The notes: a model not told the origin generated them from the sequence alone. A stretch of 33,486 bases of DNA from CAZWCX01 sp964632945 (GCA_964632945.1 CAZWCX010000082.1:1-33486), one strand, 5' to 3'; positions 1 through 8,871 are shown, counted from the first letter of the stretch. Translations and numbers: made by a program.

Positions 1-13
1 GGCGCGAAAAGCG

Positions 14-44
14 ACCGGACCAACCTGGGAAATCAAGGTTGAAG
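14..44. other. small hairpin at window start
   Basis: CAACCT (21-26) and AGGTTG (36-41) are perfect inverted arms around a 9-base loop, just beyond the stop codon of the response regulator. It could act as a weak transcription terminator for the minus-strand operon. No T-run follows, so this is only a structural observation. Confidence 0.3.
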
Positions 45-49
45 CCCCA

Positions 50-634
50 CTAGGTCCTCCCCTTCCGCAGCACCCGCTGGATCCGCTCCAGGAGATCGGG
101 CAGCGTGAAGGGTTTGGCCAGGTAGTCGTCGAATCCCAAGGTCTGCAGGGCGGCCGCCTCGTCATCCCGCACGAACCCGGACATGGCGATGATCCGCGGG
201 TTCCCGTGCCGGGAATCCCCGCGGACGGTCTTGATCAACTCCCGTCCGTCCATGTCCCCCAGCATCACATCCAGGAGCACCACGTGGGGACGGAACAAAG
301 GAAGCGCGAGACCCGCCGCGAATCCGGAGGTTGCCGACTGGAACGCGAACCCCTCCTTGCGGGAGAAGTAGCGGGTCAGGGATCGCACCAGTTTCTCGTC
401 GTCGTCCACGGCGAGGATGCGGGTGGGACCCTCCACGGGTTCCTGGAGCGGGGCGGGAATGGGAATCCCGTGCTGGGCGAGAAACCGGCGGGCCTCCTCC
501 ACGGGGATGAGGACCTTGCGTCCGCCGCCGGCGCGAATGCAGGACAGGGCGCCCGCGCGAATCCGCCGGTACAGGGTGTGTACGCTGGTCCGACAGTACG
601 GCGCCAATTCTTCGACGGTCAGGTATTCCAGCAT
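50..634 (-). CDS. HTH (excisionase-type) - receiver domain response regulator
   Basis: A 194-residue protein with two parts. Residues 3-53 are a helix-turn-helix of the excisionase/MerR-like class (YLTVEELAPYCRTSVHTLYR followed by a wing ending IPVEEARRFL). Residues 71-190 are a CheY-type receiver with acidic residues D77-D79, phospho-acceptor D122 (LLDVMLGD), S152 and K174 (AKPF). The HTH-first order is unusual, since most DNA-binding regulators carry the receiver first. The excisionase-type HTH is also uncommon as an output domain. An AGAGGG ribosome site lies about 9 bases before the ATG. It follows the FHA-GAF-PAS histidine kinase by 120 bp on the same strand, so the two very likely form a cognate two-component pair. 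The target genes are unknown; the divergent pseudopilin operon is one candidate. Confidence 0.88.
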   Translation of the reverse strand: MLEYLTVEELAPYCRTSVHTLYRRIRAGALSCIRAGGGRKVLIPVEEARRFLAQHGIPIPAPLQEPVEGPTRILAVDDDEKLVRSLTRYFSRKEGFAFQSATSGFAAGLALPLFRPHVVLLDVMLGDMDGRELIKTVRGDSRHGNPRIIAMSGFVRDDEAAALQTLGFDDYLAKPFTLPDLLERIQRVLRKGRT

Positions 635-754
635 CTACCGGCCCTCTTGCAGCTTCTTCCCGATTTCGACGGGTGCGCGTCGTTCCTGTCCTCACCCGGA
701 GCCGGGGTCGCGTCCCCCGGGTTTCGACCGATGTCTATCCTGGAAGACGGTCCG

Positions 755-2806
755 TCAGGCCCCAGCCGGGGGCAGCAGGATCGTCACTTCGGTGCCGCGA
801 CCGAACTCGCTCCTGACTTCGATTTTCCCTCCGTGCTGGCGGACGATCCCCAGGGCAACGGAAAGGCCCAATCCGGTCCCCGGGATCTTGCTTTTTCCAT
901 ACGGCCCCTTGGTCGTGAAGAAGGGATCGAAAATCCGGTCCACGTGCTCCGGACGGATACCCTGGCCGGTGTCGGTCACGCGGATTTCGGTCCACTCGCC
1001 GGAGGACCGCAGCGTGAGGGTGATCGTGCCGCCGTCGGGCATGGCGTCCCTCGCGTTGGTGAGGAGATTGATGAGCACCTGCTGAATCTGTCGCGCGTCG
1101 ACCCTGGCGCGAGGCACGGGGTCGAGCGAGGTCACGACCTCGATCCGGCGGTTGCGCAGATCCTGGCGGATGAACTGGAGGGCCCGGCCGAGCAGTTCCG
1201 CCAGGTCGACGGGTTCGCGCTGAAGATCCTGGGGCTTGGCGAAATTGAGCAGGTCGCGGGTCAGTCCGGTCGCGGTCTTCAGGGCCTCCAGGATGTTCTG
1301 CAGCGAATCCCGGGCATAGTCCCATTCGCCGAATTCGAGTGCGCTGGCGGCCTCCGTGCCGATCGAGGCGAGAATGTTGTTGAATTCGTGGGCGATCCCG
1401 CCGGCGAGGGTTCCGACCGCCTCCAGCTTCTGCATGCGCCGGATGGCGTCCTCCTGCTGCCGGAGGTCGGTGACGTCATGGAACACGAGCGCCTGCGCGG
1501 CGGAGGGGGGACGGGTTTCGAGCGCGGCTCCATCCTGCGCCAAGGGCACGTGGATCATGCGGAACTCGAAACGTTTCCCGCCCGCCTCCGAGATCAGCTC
1601 GCGCGGCGCCGGAGTCTGCTCGGCAGTGCAGCGGGCCGCCAGGGTCGGCCAGGGGAATCCGCCCACCTCCAGCAGGGAGCCCTGCTCGTCGCGCCGGCAC
1701 AAGGTTTCGAGGCAACGCTCCCCCCGCGAATTGGCAAGCAGGACCCGGCCGTCGGGAGAAACCAGCACGATCCCCTCGCGCAAGGAGGAGAGAAGCGAGC
1801 CCAATATGGAGCGTTCGCGCTCGAGCTTGTGAGACGCCTCCTGCAACTGCATGGTCTTCTGCCGGAGCGCGTTGAGAAGGTCGGCGTGTCGGAGGACCAT
1901 GCCGGCCTGCCGGCAGACGCCGGCCAGCAGCGCGAGCGCCGTCTCCGGGTCGGGGAGGGAGGAGGTCTCCAGGTACAGCAACCCTTGAACCGCGTCGGGA
2001 CCCGACATCGGGGCGATGAGAGTCCAGCGACCGTCTTCCCGGCGTTGCGCGATGCAACGCCGCTCGGTGCAACTTCGGGAGATCAGCTCCTCGTCGATGG
2101 CGATCCGGGGCGGAGCCCCGGTGACGGGTGGGCGGCGGTGCACGACGGGGAAAATCCGGTGCGTCCGGGGGTTGTGCCGGCAGATCACCGCGATCTCGTG
2201 CGGGACGAGCCGGGGCAGTTCCTCCAGGAGCCGCTGGAACATCTCCTCCCAATTGCCCGGCTGCGCAAGGGTCTGAATCACCGAGTACCCCGCGATCAGC
2301 GACTGCGCCACCGAATCGATGCCGTCCGTTCGGCGGGTCTCGCGGAGCAGGGCGCGCTCGATCAGCTCGACGTCCATCGGGGACTCGAACCGCTCGACCG
2401 CCGGCGAATTCGACACGGGGACCGCCATGACGGTGGTCTTCCGCGGGTTCGGGCAGGAGGGACAGAGAAACTGGAGAGCGGTCGTGCCGCACAGGATCCG
2501 GTCGCGATGGTAGAGGAGGTGGCTCTGGATCGGAGTTCCATTGAGCAGCGTGCCGTTGCGGCTGCGGTTGTCTTCGAGATAGTAGATACCGCCGCGGCGA
2601 TGGATCCGGCAGTGACGGAGGGAAACCGCCTCATCGAAGAGCTGCATGCCGCTTGCGGGATCGCGACCGATCCACAATTCGTCGTGGACCGAAACCGCGT
2701 AGCCCTGATTGGCCCCGGAGGAGACGACGAGTTCCGCCCCGCCGTGGGAGACGCTCCGGCCGGCGTCGTCGGGGATCAGGAAGGAGTCGTTCATGGCGGC
2801 ACTCAT
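755..2806 (-). CDS. FHA-GAF-PAS hybrid sensor histidine kinase
   Basis: A 683-residue soluble kinase with no membrane segment. In order: an FHA domain at about 25-115 (IGRD, then SLRHCRI and DNRSRNGTLLNG), a GAF-like region at about 175-305, a coiled coil at about 310-340, a PAS domain at about 340-450, the HisKA helix with phospho-acceptor H473 (AGGIAHEFNNILA), and a HATPase domain with N-box (LINLLTNARDAM), G1 box (DTGQGI) and G2 box (GTGLGLS). The FHA domain suggests that it reads phospho-threonine on a partner, so it could link Ser/Thr kinase signalling to a two-component output. I chose ATG 2806 because the frame upstream of it reads as non-coding. ATG 2794, which gives MNDS, is an equally good alternative. 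The frame stays open to 3193 but the extension crosses the intergenic promoter zone. Next downstream is its probable response regulator. Confidence 0.9.
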   Translation of the reverse strand: MSAAMNDSFLIPDDAGRSVSHGGAELVVSSGANQGYAVSVHDELWIGRDPASGMQLFDEAVSLRHCRIHRRGGIYYLEDNRSRNGTLLNGTPIQSHLLYHRDRILCGTTALQFLCPSCPNPRKTTVMAVPVSNSPAVERFESPMDVELIERALLRETRRTDGIDSVAQSLIAGYSVIQTLAQPGNWEEMFQRLLEELPRLVPHEIAVICRHNPRTHRIFPVVHRRPPVTGAPPRIAIDEELISRSCTERRCIAQRREDGRWTLIAPMSGPDAVQGLLYLETSSLPDPETALALLAGVCRQAGMVLRHADLLNALRQKTMQLQEASHKLERERSILGSLLSSLREGIVLVSPDGRVLLANSRGERCLETLCRRDEQGSLLEVGGFPWPTLAARCTAEQTPAPRELISEAGGKRFEFRMIHVPLAQDGAALETRPPSAAQALVFHDVTDLRQQEDAIRRMQKLEAVGTLAGGIAHEFNNILASIGTEAASALEFGEWDYARDSLQNILEALKTATGLTRDLLNFAKPQDLQREPVDLAELLGRALQFIRQDLRNRRIEVVTSLDPVPRARVDARQIQQVLINLLTNARDAMPDGGTITLTLRSSGEWTEIRVTDTGQGIRPEHVDRIFDPFFTTKGPYGKSKIPGTGLGLSVALGIVRQHGGKIEVRSEFGRGTEVTILLPPAGA

Positions 2807-2988
2807 GCGGCAAGCGGAGGTGCGGAGCGGATCCACGGCTCGGATCGCGTCTCGGATTTCGGATGGGGGATCGTGCTCCGTCGCGATCAGGCCGCCCCGA
2901 AAATAGTAGCGCCCGTGCCGATGCGCGTCAACGGGTCGCGCGAGGCACCCTCTTCGCGGTCGACGACGCGGGGGTGTGGAGCCGGCGG

Positions 2989-3051
2989 TGCAACCAATGC
3001 AACCAGTGCAACGTATGATAGAAGTAATACGAATGCAAAGTATGCGAAGGT
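2989..3051. repeat. 9-bp periodic TGCAA repeats with an internal dyad
   Basis: Three head-to-tail 9-bp units starting TGCAACCAA, TGCAACCAG and TGCAACGTA occupy 2989-3015. Two more units in 9-bp spacing, TGCAAAGTA and TGCGAAGGT, lie at 3034-3051. Between them the arms CGTAT (3012-3016) and ATACG (3027-3031) form an inverted repeat. The local base composition is far more AT-rich than the surroundings. The array overlaps the predicted minus-strand promoter of the histidine kinase, so it is a plausible regulator-binding array. No specific regulator can be named. Confidence 0.5.
3010..3038 (-). promoter_or_regulatory. predicted promoter of the FHA histidine kinase
   Basis: On the minus strand, TTGCAT (3033-3038) and TACGTT (3010-3015) are separated by 17 bp. 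The -10 resembles those predicted elsewhere in the window. Transcription from it would leave a leader of nearly 200 bases before the chosen ATG. The promoter is embedded in the TGCAA repeat array. Confidence 0.45.
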
Positions 3052-3075
3052 GGCTCCGATTGGTGAAGGAATTCA

Positions 3076-3103
3076 TTGACCGAGGGGGGGGCGAGCGTAT
3101 ATT
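3076..3103 (+). promoter_or_regulatory. predicted sigma70-type promoter of the pseudopilin operon
   Basis: TTGACC (3076-3081), a 16-bp spacer and TATATT (3098-3103) stand upstream of the PilX-like gene. An alternative -10, TATTAA, gives an 18-bp spacer. The leader to ATG 3179 is about 70 bases and includes a GAGAGG ribosome site 8 bases before the start. Confidence 0.65.
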
Positions 3104-3178
3104 AATTCTCTCACCGGGCTCGGAGAGTCCGAACCCCTGATGAGGAATCCACGGGAGTGGTTCTGAGAGGACTCTGGA

Positions 3179-4327
3179 ATGGAAATCTGCCATCGCCTAC
3201 GCCACGCTCGCCGGCGCGGGGTCGCGCTGGTCTGGGTCATCGTCGCCCTCGTGATGCTCTCCTCCGCCCTGCTCCTGGCGTTCTCCGCGGCGGAACGGGC
3301 GCGCGACTCCATCCAGTTTCAGCTCCAGTTCAATGGTCAGGCGCTGAACATCGCCCGCGCGGGGATCGCCGACGCGCTCTCCTGGTTCCGGCGGCAGACC
3401 ACGCAGCCGGTGACGGTTTTCTCACCGGTGCGAAATCTCGCCGCGGTGCCGCCCGTGAACGAGACCGACGATCCGGCCATCGGACTGGTCCGGTCGGTCG
3501 AGATCAGTGCGATGAACCGGATCTGGGCGCGGTACGAAGTGCGGCGGACGCAGGTTCGCGACGTGACCGCCCTTCGGGGTCTGGCGGGAGCGGGCACGGT
3601 CTGGGAAATCGAGTCGGTCGGAATCATCTACCGCAACGAGAATCCGGCGCTCGCCCACGACCAGTGGCCGAACCAGGTCATGAGCTCGGTTCGCGTGCTG
3701 ACGGAGTTGCGGCGACTGTCGATCGTTCCCCCTGGGAATGCGGCGATCTGCACCTCTGCGCCGTCGACGGCCAACTTCAACAATCGTACCAAGGTCCTGG
3801 GGGGCGCCGGCATCGGGGTGGTCTACCCGCCGGGAGTCGGCACGCCCAGCGTCTCCGGGACGCTCCAGGGGTCCCCGGCGCAGAGCGCGGTCAACCCGTA
3901 CCGGGGCACCGTGCAGGAGATTTTCGGGATCTCGGATGCGGAATTGCGTGCCACCGCCGACATCTTCACGAACGATCCGACGACGATCGCGTCCCCGCTG
4001 CCGTCCTACAAGATCGTGTATGTCGACGGCAACATCACGTTCAACAGTTCCCGGTCCCTGGAAGGGACGGCGATTCTCGTCGTGAACGGCAATCTGACGG
4101 TCGCGGCGAGCAGCAATTCGGTGTTCAACGGACTGATCTACTGCACCGGCAACATTCAGATCAACGCACCCACGCTGATCCGCGGCGTGGTGGTGGGAGG
4201 CTCCTCCATCAACCTGATCGGGTCGGGGGACTACGTGGAGGTGGACTACGATCCCGACGTGCTCGGGGACCTGTTGCAGAGACTGGGACAGTATCGATAC
4301 GCCAAGCCGATGAGGGTCGTGCAATAA
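3179..4327 (+). CDS. PilX-like minor pseudopilin
   Basis: A 382-residue protein with an N-terminal basic stretch (residues 7-13), G14 and one hydrophobic helix (ALVWVIVALVMLSSALLLAF). This fits the class III leader and helix of type IV pilus/type II secretion pseudopilins. It lacks the usual Glu at +5, having W19 there instead, which is common in PilX/GspK-type minor subunits. The C-terminal third (about 275-360) is a ladder of short valine- and asparagine-rich strands (NITFNSS, GTAILVVNGNLTV, GLIYCTGNIQI, GVVVGGSSINLIG). This resembles a beta-helix module seen in PilX-like proteins. The gene starts the operon behind a strong predicted promoter and overlaps the next gene by one base (TAATG). 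It probably acts as a pilus-tip or priming subunit, processed by a prepilin peptidase encoded elsewhere. Confidence 0.82.
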   Translation: MEICHRLRHARRRGVALVWVIVALVMLSSALLLAFSAAERARDSIQFQLQFNGQALNIARAGIADALSWFRRQTTQPVTVFSPVRNLAAVPPVNETDDPAIGLVRSVEISAMNRIWARYEVRRTQVRDVTALRGLAGAGTVWEIESVGIIYRNENPALAHDQWPNQVMSSVRVLTELRRLSIVPPGNAAICTSAPSTANFNNRTKVLGGAGIGVVYPPGVGTPSVSGTLQGSPAQSAVNPYRGTVQEIFGISDAELRATADIFTNDPTTIASPLPSYKIVYVDGNITFNSSRSLEGTAILVVNGNLTVAASSNSVFNGLIYCTGNIQINAPTLIRGVVVGGSSINLIGSGDYVEVDYDPDVLGDLLQRLGQYRYAKPMRVVQ

Positions 4328-7300
4328 TGAGGATGACGCGCATCAGCCGCCGCGAGGATGGGTTGACCATTCTCGAATTGATCATTGCCATCGGCCTCAT
4401 CGCCACGCTGATCTCCATATCGCTGGTCTTCGTGGCGACCAACCAGCGGGAGGTGATCCTCAACGAGGATCGCGCGTTTGCGGTTCAGAAGGCCGCGGGA
4501 ATCCTCGCGGAATTGCGCGGCGTGGCGGAGAATCCCGCCACCGTGGACGCCAGCACGCTGGACGCCTACGACGACGGCGCGGGCACCAGTTTCATCCTGG
4601 CCGCGGACCGGACCATCGTCGATCCCGCCCACGAGGCCTCCGGCAACGTGTGGACGGCCACGCGCTGGAAGTTCGCGCGGCGGATCACCGTCCGGAAATT
4701 CACCAGCCTGGAAAGCCGCGACGTGCGCATCGTCACCGTGCGGGTGTTCCTGACCGACCCGAGCGGCGTCAACGACGCCGTCGTGTTGGCGGACGTGGCC
4801 TCGGTGATCAACACGATCGCCGACGCGTACCCGCCCTCCCAGGTGGTGGACACGTACCTGCTGGCGATCGAGAACGTGCCGGGCTGGTGGGTATACATGT
4901 CGTACATCCGCCCCTTCATCGAGACGGCGCTGGACGATCTCCAGGCGCGACAGCCCGGGCTGGTCTTCCGGCGGCACTGGATCACGAAGAGCGGCTTCGG
5001 GCGGGATCAGCTCTATCAGCCGTACTTCAACGAGGCGGTCGACTCGAACGCCGCGATTCCCGGGGTCTACTTCTATCCGGGACTGATGCCGGCGGGATCC
5101 GCCGTGGACCAGTACTACGTGCCGGGACAGATGACCTCACGCATCAACGTGGACGGCGCCACGCGCAACGACTACGACGCGGCCACGAATCCCTTCCCCT
5201 ACACCATGGCGGATCAATACAACCACGCGATGCGCCAACCGCGCGAGCAGGCCATCTTCAACGCGCGCGTGACCGCCGGCAACGATTCCGCCGACACGCC
5301 CACGTATCGCCTCCTGCTGGACGACATGATCCGGAATCCGGACCGGTACCGGAACGCCATCTTCATCAACCTCCACGGCGAATTGGTGCCGTTCCCGCCG
5401 TTGCGGAACTACTCCGACGCTGCCGGCGAGGGGATCGGGCGCCCGTTCGCCCGCGTCGTGACGCACCCCCAGAAGCTGCGTTCGCCCCAGGTGGAAAACG
5501 TCCTGCTGCGCGTCTACTCGTACTATGAGGACGAGGCGCGCAACGCCGCGCTGCCCCCCTACCTGAACGTGCCGGTCACCGTCTTCCTCCCCATGATCAA
5601 CCTCACCACCCCGGGGGACATCACGATCACGTCGATCCGCGGCGGCACGGACCAGGAGCCCGCCAACGCGGCCGCCGACACCTATCTGGCGCGCACCCCG
5701 GCCTTCACCAACCTCAGTGCGATCGATCCGACGTCGCCCAACCGGATGTGGACGCGCGTGACTTTCGTCGGCGGGGCTTCCCCCGGGACGCTGATCGAAC
5801 TGCACAACTCCCCGATGCGCTGTCCCGCCGTCGGCGGGGCGGGGCTGGATGCGACGAGCCGCCTGTACGGAAACGACTACATTCCCTGCACCGTCGAGGC
5901 GGCCAACGACTTCAGCAAGAATCTGACCAACACCACGGCCACCCCGAAGAACACGGCGCGCTGGATCATCAACATCTCGCGCGCCGCCCTCGATCGGGAG
6001 TATGGGGCCGGCAACGATGTGCTCATGAGCGTGCAGACGCGGATCGGGCTCGACCTGGGCACCGGGGCCATCTGGCCGGTCACGAATCAGCCGACGAACC
6101 TGTCGACCACCTACGTGTGGCGGAGCAATGACCCGGAGTTCGTGCCGTTCTCCGAGCGGTTTCAATACCAGGGGGATCCGCGCCATCTCCCCTACCTCGA
6201 CGTCAAGGCCGCCCACGGCTACAACTGGTACTTCGACAACTTCCGGGAGGGGGCGACCAACCGGATCGCCAACTGGCCCGGATTCGACGCCGCACGCATC
6301 CGCAATTCCAACGGCGACAACTTTGACGGGTGGCATGGTTCGGGAACCAACGGGACGGGCGCGGACTCCTGCGAGATCGATGTGCCGCGCTGCTTCCAGT
6401 TCCTGCGCACCGCGCTGACCCGCAGCAACAGCATCTATACGACGTTGACCGGGTTCTCGTACTACTACATGGGGATCGGCAACGAAATCGGTTACGACGC
6501 CGCAAACGGGTTCGCCAACAGCATCCCGGTCAACCGACGACCGTTCGACGGGGGCGCCGGCAGCCGTTTCGAAGACTCGATCACGACCATCAACACGGGG
6601 GGCGTGAAACTGATTCGCGAGTTCACCAGTCCCTACTGGTGGGCGAAGCCCTGGCTCGGAGAACTCTACCCCGATCGCGACTCCACCGGCCTGGTTCCGG
6701 TGGCGGCAACCTGGCAGGCGACCGGGAACCTCCCGACGCCGATCGGGGGTGCCGCGCAGCCGGGCACGTTCGTGCGCATCCGGCGCCAGGACATTCGCCT
6801 CGCCGGGGCCGCGCCCCTGGCCCGCGCGAACAGCCTGCCCAGCGGAACGAGGTTCGACGACTACCGCACGGTTCATCGGCTCAATTCCCGAGGGTGCGTT
6901 TCCTTCTTCAACAGCGGCACCACCGCCTCGACGTTCCGCCACCAGGGCCGGGACGGGACGAGCGGCAACGTGGCCGCCGGCGGAACCCAACTCGACGCCA
7001 CCTACAACTTCCCCGTGCCCACCAACACCTTGATCAGCCGACCGTTCCGGCTCGACTACAACCTGGGCGCGGGCGGTGTCGGGGACGAATTCGCCCTGGC
7101 CGAGTACGCCGGGGCGAACAAGTGCACGATCGCGAACCTCTTGACCTACTACGATCACCAGGACGGCACGCCCCCCTGGCTCGGCAGCGCGATGGTGCGC
7201 CTCGCGGAACCGGGAGGTCAGAATGCGTTCATCGCGGTGAACGGCATCGATCGCACCGTGGAAACCGGGTCCGCGTTCATCGCCACCTTCTCCTCTCTCA

Positions 7301-7839
7301 CCCTGATCCACACCTTCCTTTCCGCCGGTCTCCCGGGGACGCCGAGCCGCGTCATGCAGCTTCCGCAGCTCGTGATCGACAGCCCGAACGACGCCACGGA
7401 GCTCAGGAATCCGGCGGTCATCCAGGTCATGTGGGGCACCCACTGGGCCCGGTGGGACGGCAAGCCGTACACGCCGGGCTACCTCAACGATCCGGGCCGG
7501 CCGGATCCGCTCTTCGGTGATCCACGCTATACCGTCGCGGAGATTCCGGAAACCGACGTCAACCTCCGCTACGCCCTGCTCTACTCGGCCGACAACGGCC
7601 AGTCGTGGCAACACATGATCGACAACAGCCCGGCGACGCCGGGCTCGCCGACGGCCGCACTGCTGCGGGCCGACCTGAATCCCGGCGCGGGCGAGTGGTA
7701 TGACTGGGACGTCGTCGGGGGGTCCCCGCTCGTGGAAGCCAGCTACCTGATCCGCGTCGAAGCGTACCGCGAGTTTGGTCCGAACCAGTTTTCGCCGCAC
7801 TATGCCTTTCACCAGCAGAAGATCTTCGTGGACCGGTAG
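4327..7839 (+). CDS. giant prepilin-type protein (1170 residues)
   Basis: The N-terminus carries a textbook type IV prepilin signal: basic leader, cleavage after G12, then LTILELIIAIGLIATLIS with E17 at position +5 of the mature protein. Beyond the helix are about 1,130 residues rich in Asn, Thr, Tyr and Gly, typical of an extracellular beta-structured protein. A notable segment near residues 345-375 contains IFINLHGELVPFPPLRNYSD and a following VVTHPQ. The last 155 residues begin QLVIDSPNDATELRNP and look like an Ig/fibronectin-type domain (YALLYSADNGQSW, YLIRVEAYREFG). Ordinary pilins have 130-250 residues and minor tip adhesins are larger, so this is probably a tip adhesin or other surface-exposed pseudopilin. 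The start at 4327 overlaps the stop of the PilX-like gene; ATG 4333 is an alternative. The frame stays open upstream to 3157 but that part is antisense to sense reading of the PilX-like gene and is rejected. Confidence 0.85.
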   Translation: MRMTRISRREDGLTILELIIAIGLIATLISISLVFVATNQREVILNEDRAFAVQKAAGILAELRGVAENPATVDASTLDAYDDGAGTSFILAADRTIVDPAHEASGNVWTATRWKFARRITVRKFTSLESRDVRIVTVRVFLTDPSGVNDAVVLADVASVINTIADAYPPSQVVDTYLLAIENVPGWWVYMSYIRPFIETALDDLQARQPGLVFRRHWITKSGFGRDQLYQPYFNEAVDSNAAIPGVYFYPGLMPAGSAVDQYYVPGQMTSRINVDGATRNDYDAATNPFPYTMADQYNHAMRQPREQAIFNARVTAGNDSADTPTYRLLLDDMIRNPDRYRNAIFINLHGELVPFPPLRNYSDAAGEGIGRPFARVVTHPQKLRSPQVENVLLRVYSYYEDEARNAALPPYLNVPVTVFLPMINLTTPGDITITSIRGGTDQEPANAAADTYLARTPAFTNLSAIDPTSPNRMWTRVTFVGGASPGTLIELHNSPMRCPAVGGAGLDATSRLYGNDYIPCTVEAANDFSKNLTNTTATPKNTARWIINISRAALDREYGAGNDVLMSVQTRIGLDLGTGAIWPVTNQPTNLSTTYVWRSNDPEFVPFSERFQYQGDPRHLPYLDVKAAHGYNWYFDNFREGATNRIANWPGFDAARIRNSNGDNFDGWHGSGTNGTGADSCEIDVPRCFQFLRTALTRSNSIYTTLTGFSYYYMGIGNEIGYDAANGFANSIPVNRRPFDGGAGSRFEDSITTINTGGVKLIREFTSPYWWAKPWLGELYPDRDSTGLVPVAATWQATGNLPTPIGGAAQPGTFVRIRRQDIRLAGAAPLARANSLPSGTRFDDYRTVHRLNSRGCVSFFNSGTTASTFRHQGRDGTSGNVAAGGTQLDATYNFPVPTNTLISRPFRLDYNLGAGGVGDEFALAEYAGANKCTIANLLTYYDHQDGTPPWLGSAMVRLAEPGGQNAFIAVNGIDRTVETGSAFIATFSSLTLIHTFLSAGLPGTPSRVMQLPQLVIDSPNDATELRNPAVIQVMWGTHWARWDGKPYTPGYLNDPGRPDPLFGDPRYTVAEIPETDVNLRYALLYSADNGQSWQHMIDNSPATPGSPTAALLRADLNPGAGEWYDWDVVGGSPLVEASYLIRVEAYREFGPNQFSPHYAFHQQKIFVDR

Positions 7840-7860
7840 CAAAGCGAAGGGAGAAGGTCG

Positions 7861-8871
7861 ATGCCGATGGTCCGTCGCGGTGGGCTTTCCCGGAATCCCC
7901 GGGCGGGCGTTACGATCGTCGAGTTGATGATCGTGACGGTCCTTTTGTCGTTCGTCATCTACGCGCTCTACGAGCTGATGCTCACCACGGCGAGGCTTTC
8001 GGCTCACACCGAGGCCTGGGCCAATCTGGTGGAGTGGGGACAGCAGGGAATCAACAACATCGGCAACGAAGCCTCGACGTTGCGGAAGCTCTACGGCAAC
8101 GATGCAATCGGAAACGGCTACCTGAACCAGACCCAGCTGCCCGTCGCGTTCCCGCGGCTCGGAAATGGCCGGCTGCCGACGCCGCAGGTGAACGGGAATT
8201 TGCGCCGCGACACGGCCGGGGCGGAACAGACCGGGAACACCCTGTTGTTCTGCCGCGATCGCAACCCGTTCGACGCCACCCTCGTGACTCTTCAGGTCCG
8301 CCGGGTCGATGTCGTGACGCTGGTGGCCTACTACCTGAGTCCGGTGAACCGGCCGATGGGGCCGTGGCCGCGGAGCCTGGTGCTGGCGCGCTGGGAGAGC
8401 GTGGAGTTCGCCGACTATGCCCAGGTCATGGCGCTTCCGGTGGTGGAGCGGGGCCAGGTCGTGGCCCAACTGTTCACCGTGCGGGGGGTGACCCACCTCT
8501 GGCGGATGGACCAGGCGGCAACGGCCGCGTTCTATGCCATCGACTCGTTCGGCGCCGTCGCGGGGGCGCCGGATCCCGGGTATCGGCCGGTCGGCGCTTC
8601 CAACACGAACGTCATTCCGAACCTCGGCTTCGGATTCGCCGGCGTCGCCTGGAATTTCGATGGGGTCAACTGGGTACCCGAACGGGTGCCCGCGTTCGCC
8701 ATCGCCGACGGCCTGGGCGACGGATTCCCGCACGGCTTCGAAATCCAGGTGATCGGTTCGACCGGCTCGCGCACGGTGATGCTGCGGCTCGTCATCACCC
8801 AGTTCGTGGGGATCGACACCGAGATCGACGCGTTCGCCGTGAGCGCCATCGTCAACGCCCACGAGTTCTGA
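7861..8871 (+). CDS. PilW-like prepilin-type minor pseudopilin
   Basis: A 336-residue protein with a class III leader: basic N-terminus, G16, then VTIVELMIVTVLLSFVIYAL, with E21 at +5. The remainder is a globular beta-rich region with no recognisable enzyme motif. Size and signal fit the PilW family of minor pseudopilins. The gene follows the giant prepilin by 21 bases with a GGGAGAAGG ribosome site, so it is the third gene of the same operon. The set resembles minor-pilin clusters (FimU/PilV/PilW/PilX types), but no assembly ATPase, platform protein or major pilin lies in the window. Confidence 0.82.
   Translation: MPMVRRGGLSRNPRAGVTIVELMIVTVLLSFVIYALYELMLTTARLSAHTEAWANLVEWGQQGINNIGNEASTLRKLYGNDAIGNGYLNQTQLPVAFPRLGNGRLPTPQVNGNLRRDTAGAEQTGNTLLFCRDRNPFDATLVTLQVRRVDVVTLVAYYLSPVNRPMGPWPRSLVLARWESVEFADYAQVMALPVVERGQVVAQLFTVRGVTHLWRMDQAATAAFYAIDSFGAVAGAPDPGYRPVGASNTNVIPNLGFGFAGVAWNFDGVNWVPERVPAFAIADGLGDGFPHGFEIQVIGSTGSRTVMLRLVITQFVGIDTEIDAFAVSAIVNAHEF

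Larger units (their letters stand above)
2807..3178. promoter_or_regulatory. divergent intergenic region between kinase and pseudopilin operon
   Basis: This 372-bp gap holds no credible gene. It contains predicted promoters in both directions, listed separately, and a 9-bp periodic repeat close to the kinase promoter. The half nearest the kinase (2807-2985) shows nothing beyond GC-rich leader sequence. Confidence 0.6.

Noticed and set aside
2989..3051. CRISPR array
   Set aside because: Units are only 9 bp and have no unique spacers or cas genes; the repeats look like regulator sites.
206..3079. 957-residue plus-strand frame opposite the two-component genes
   Set aside because: No domains; the minus strand carries intact FHA, histidine kinase and receiver motifs.
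3157..4326. upstream extension of the giant prepilin frame
   Set aside because: It overlaps the PilX-like gene in another frame, and the canonical prepilin leader with a proper start begins at 4327.
3179..8871. complete type IV pilus or type II secretion locus
   Set aside because: There is no assembly ATPase, inner-membrane platform, secretin or prepilin peptidase in the window; only minor-pilin-like subunits can be supported.
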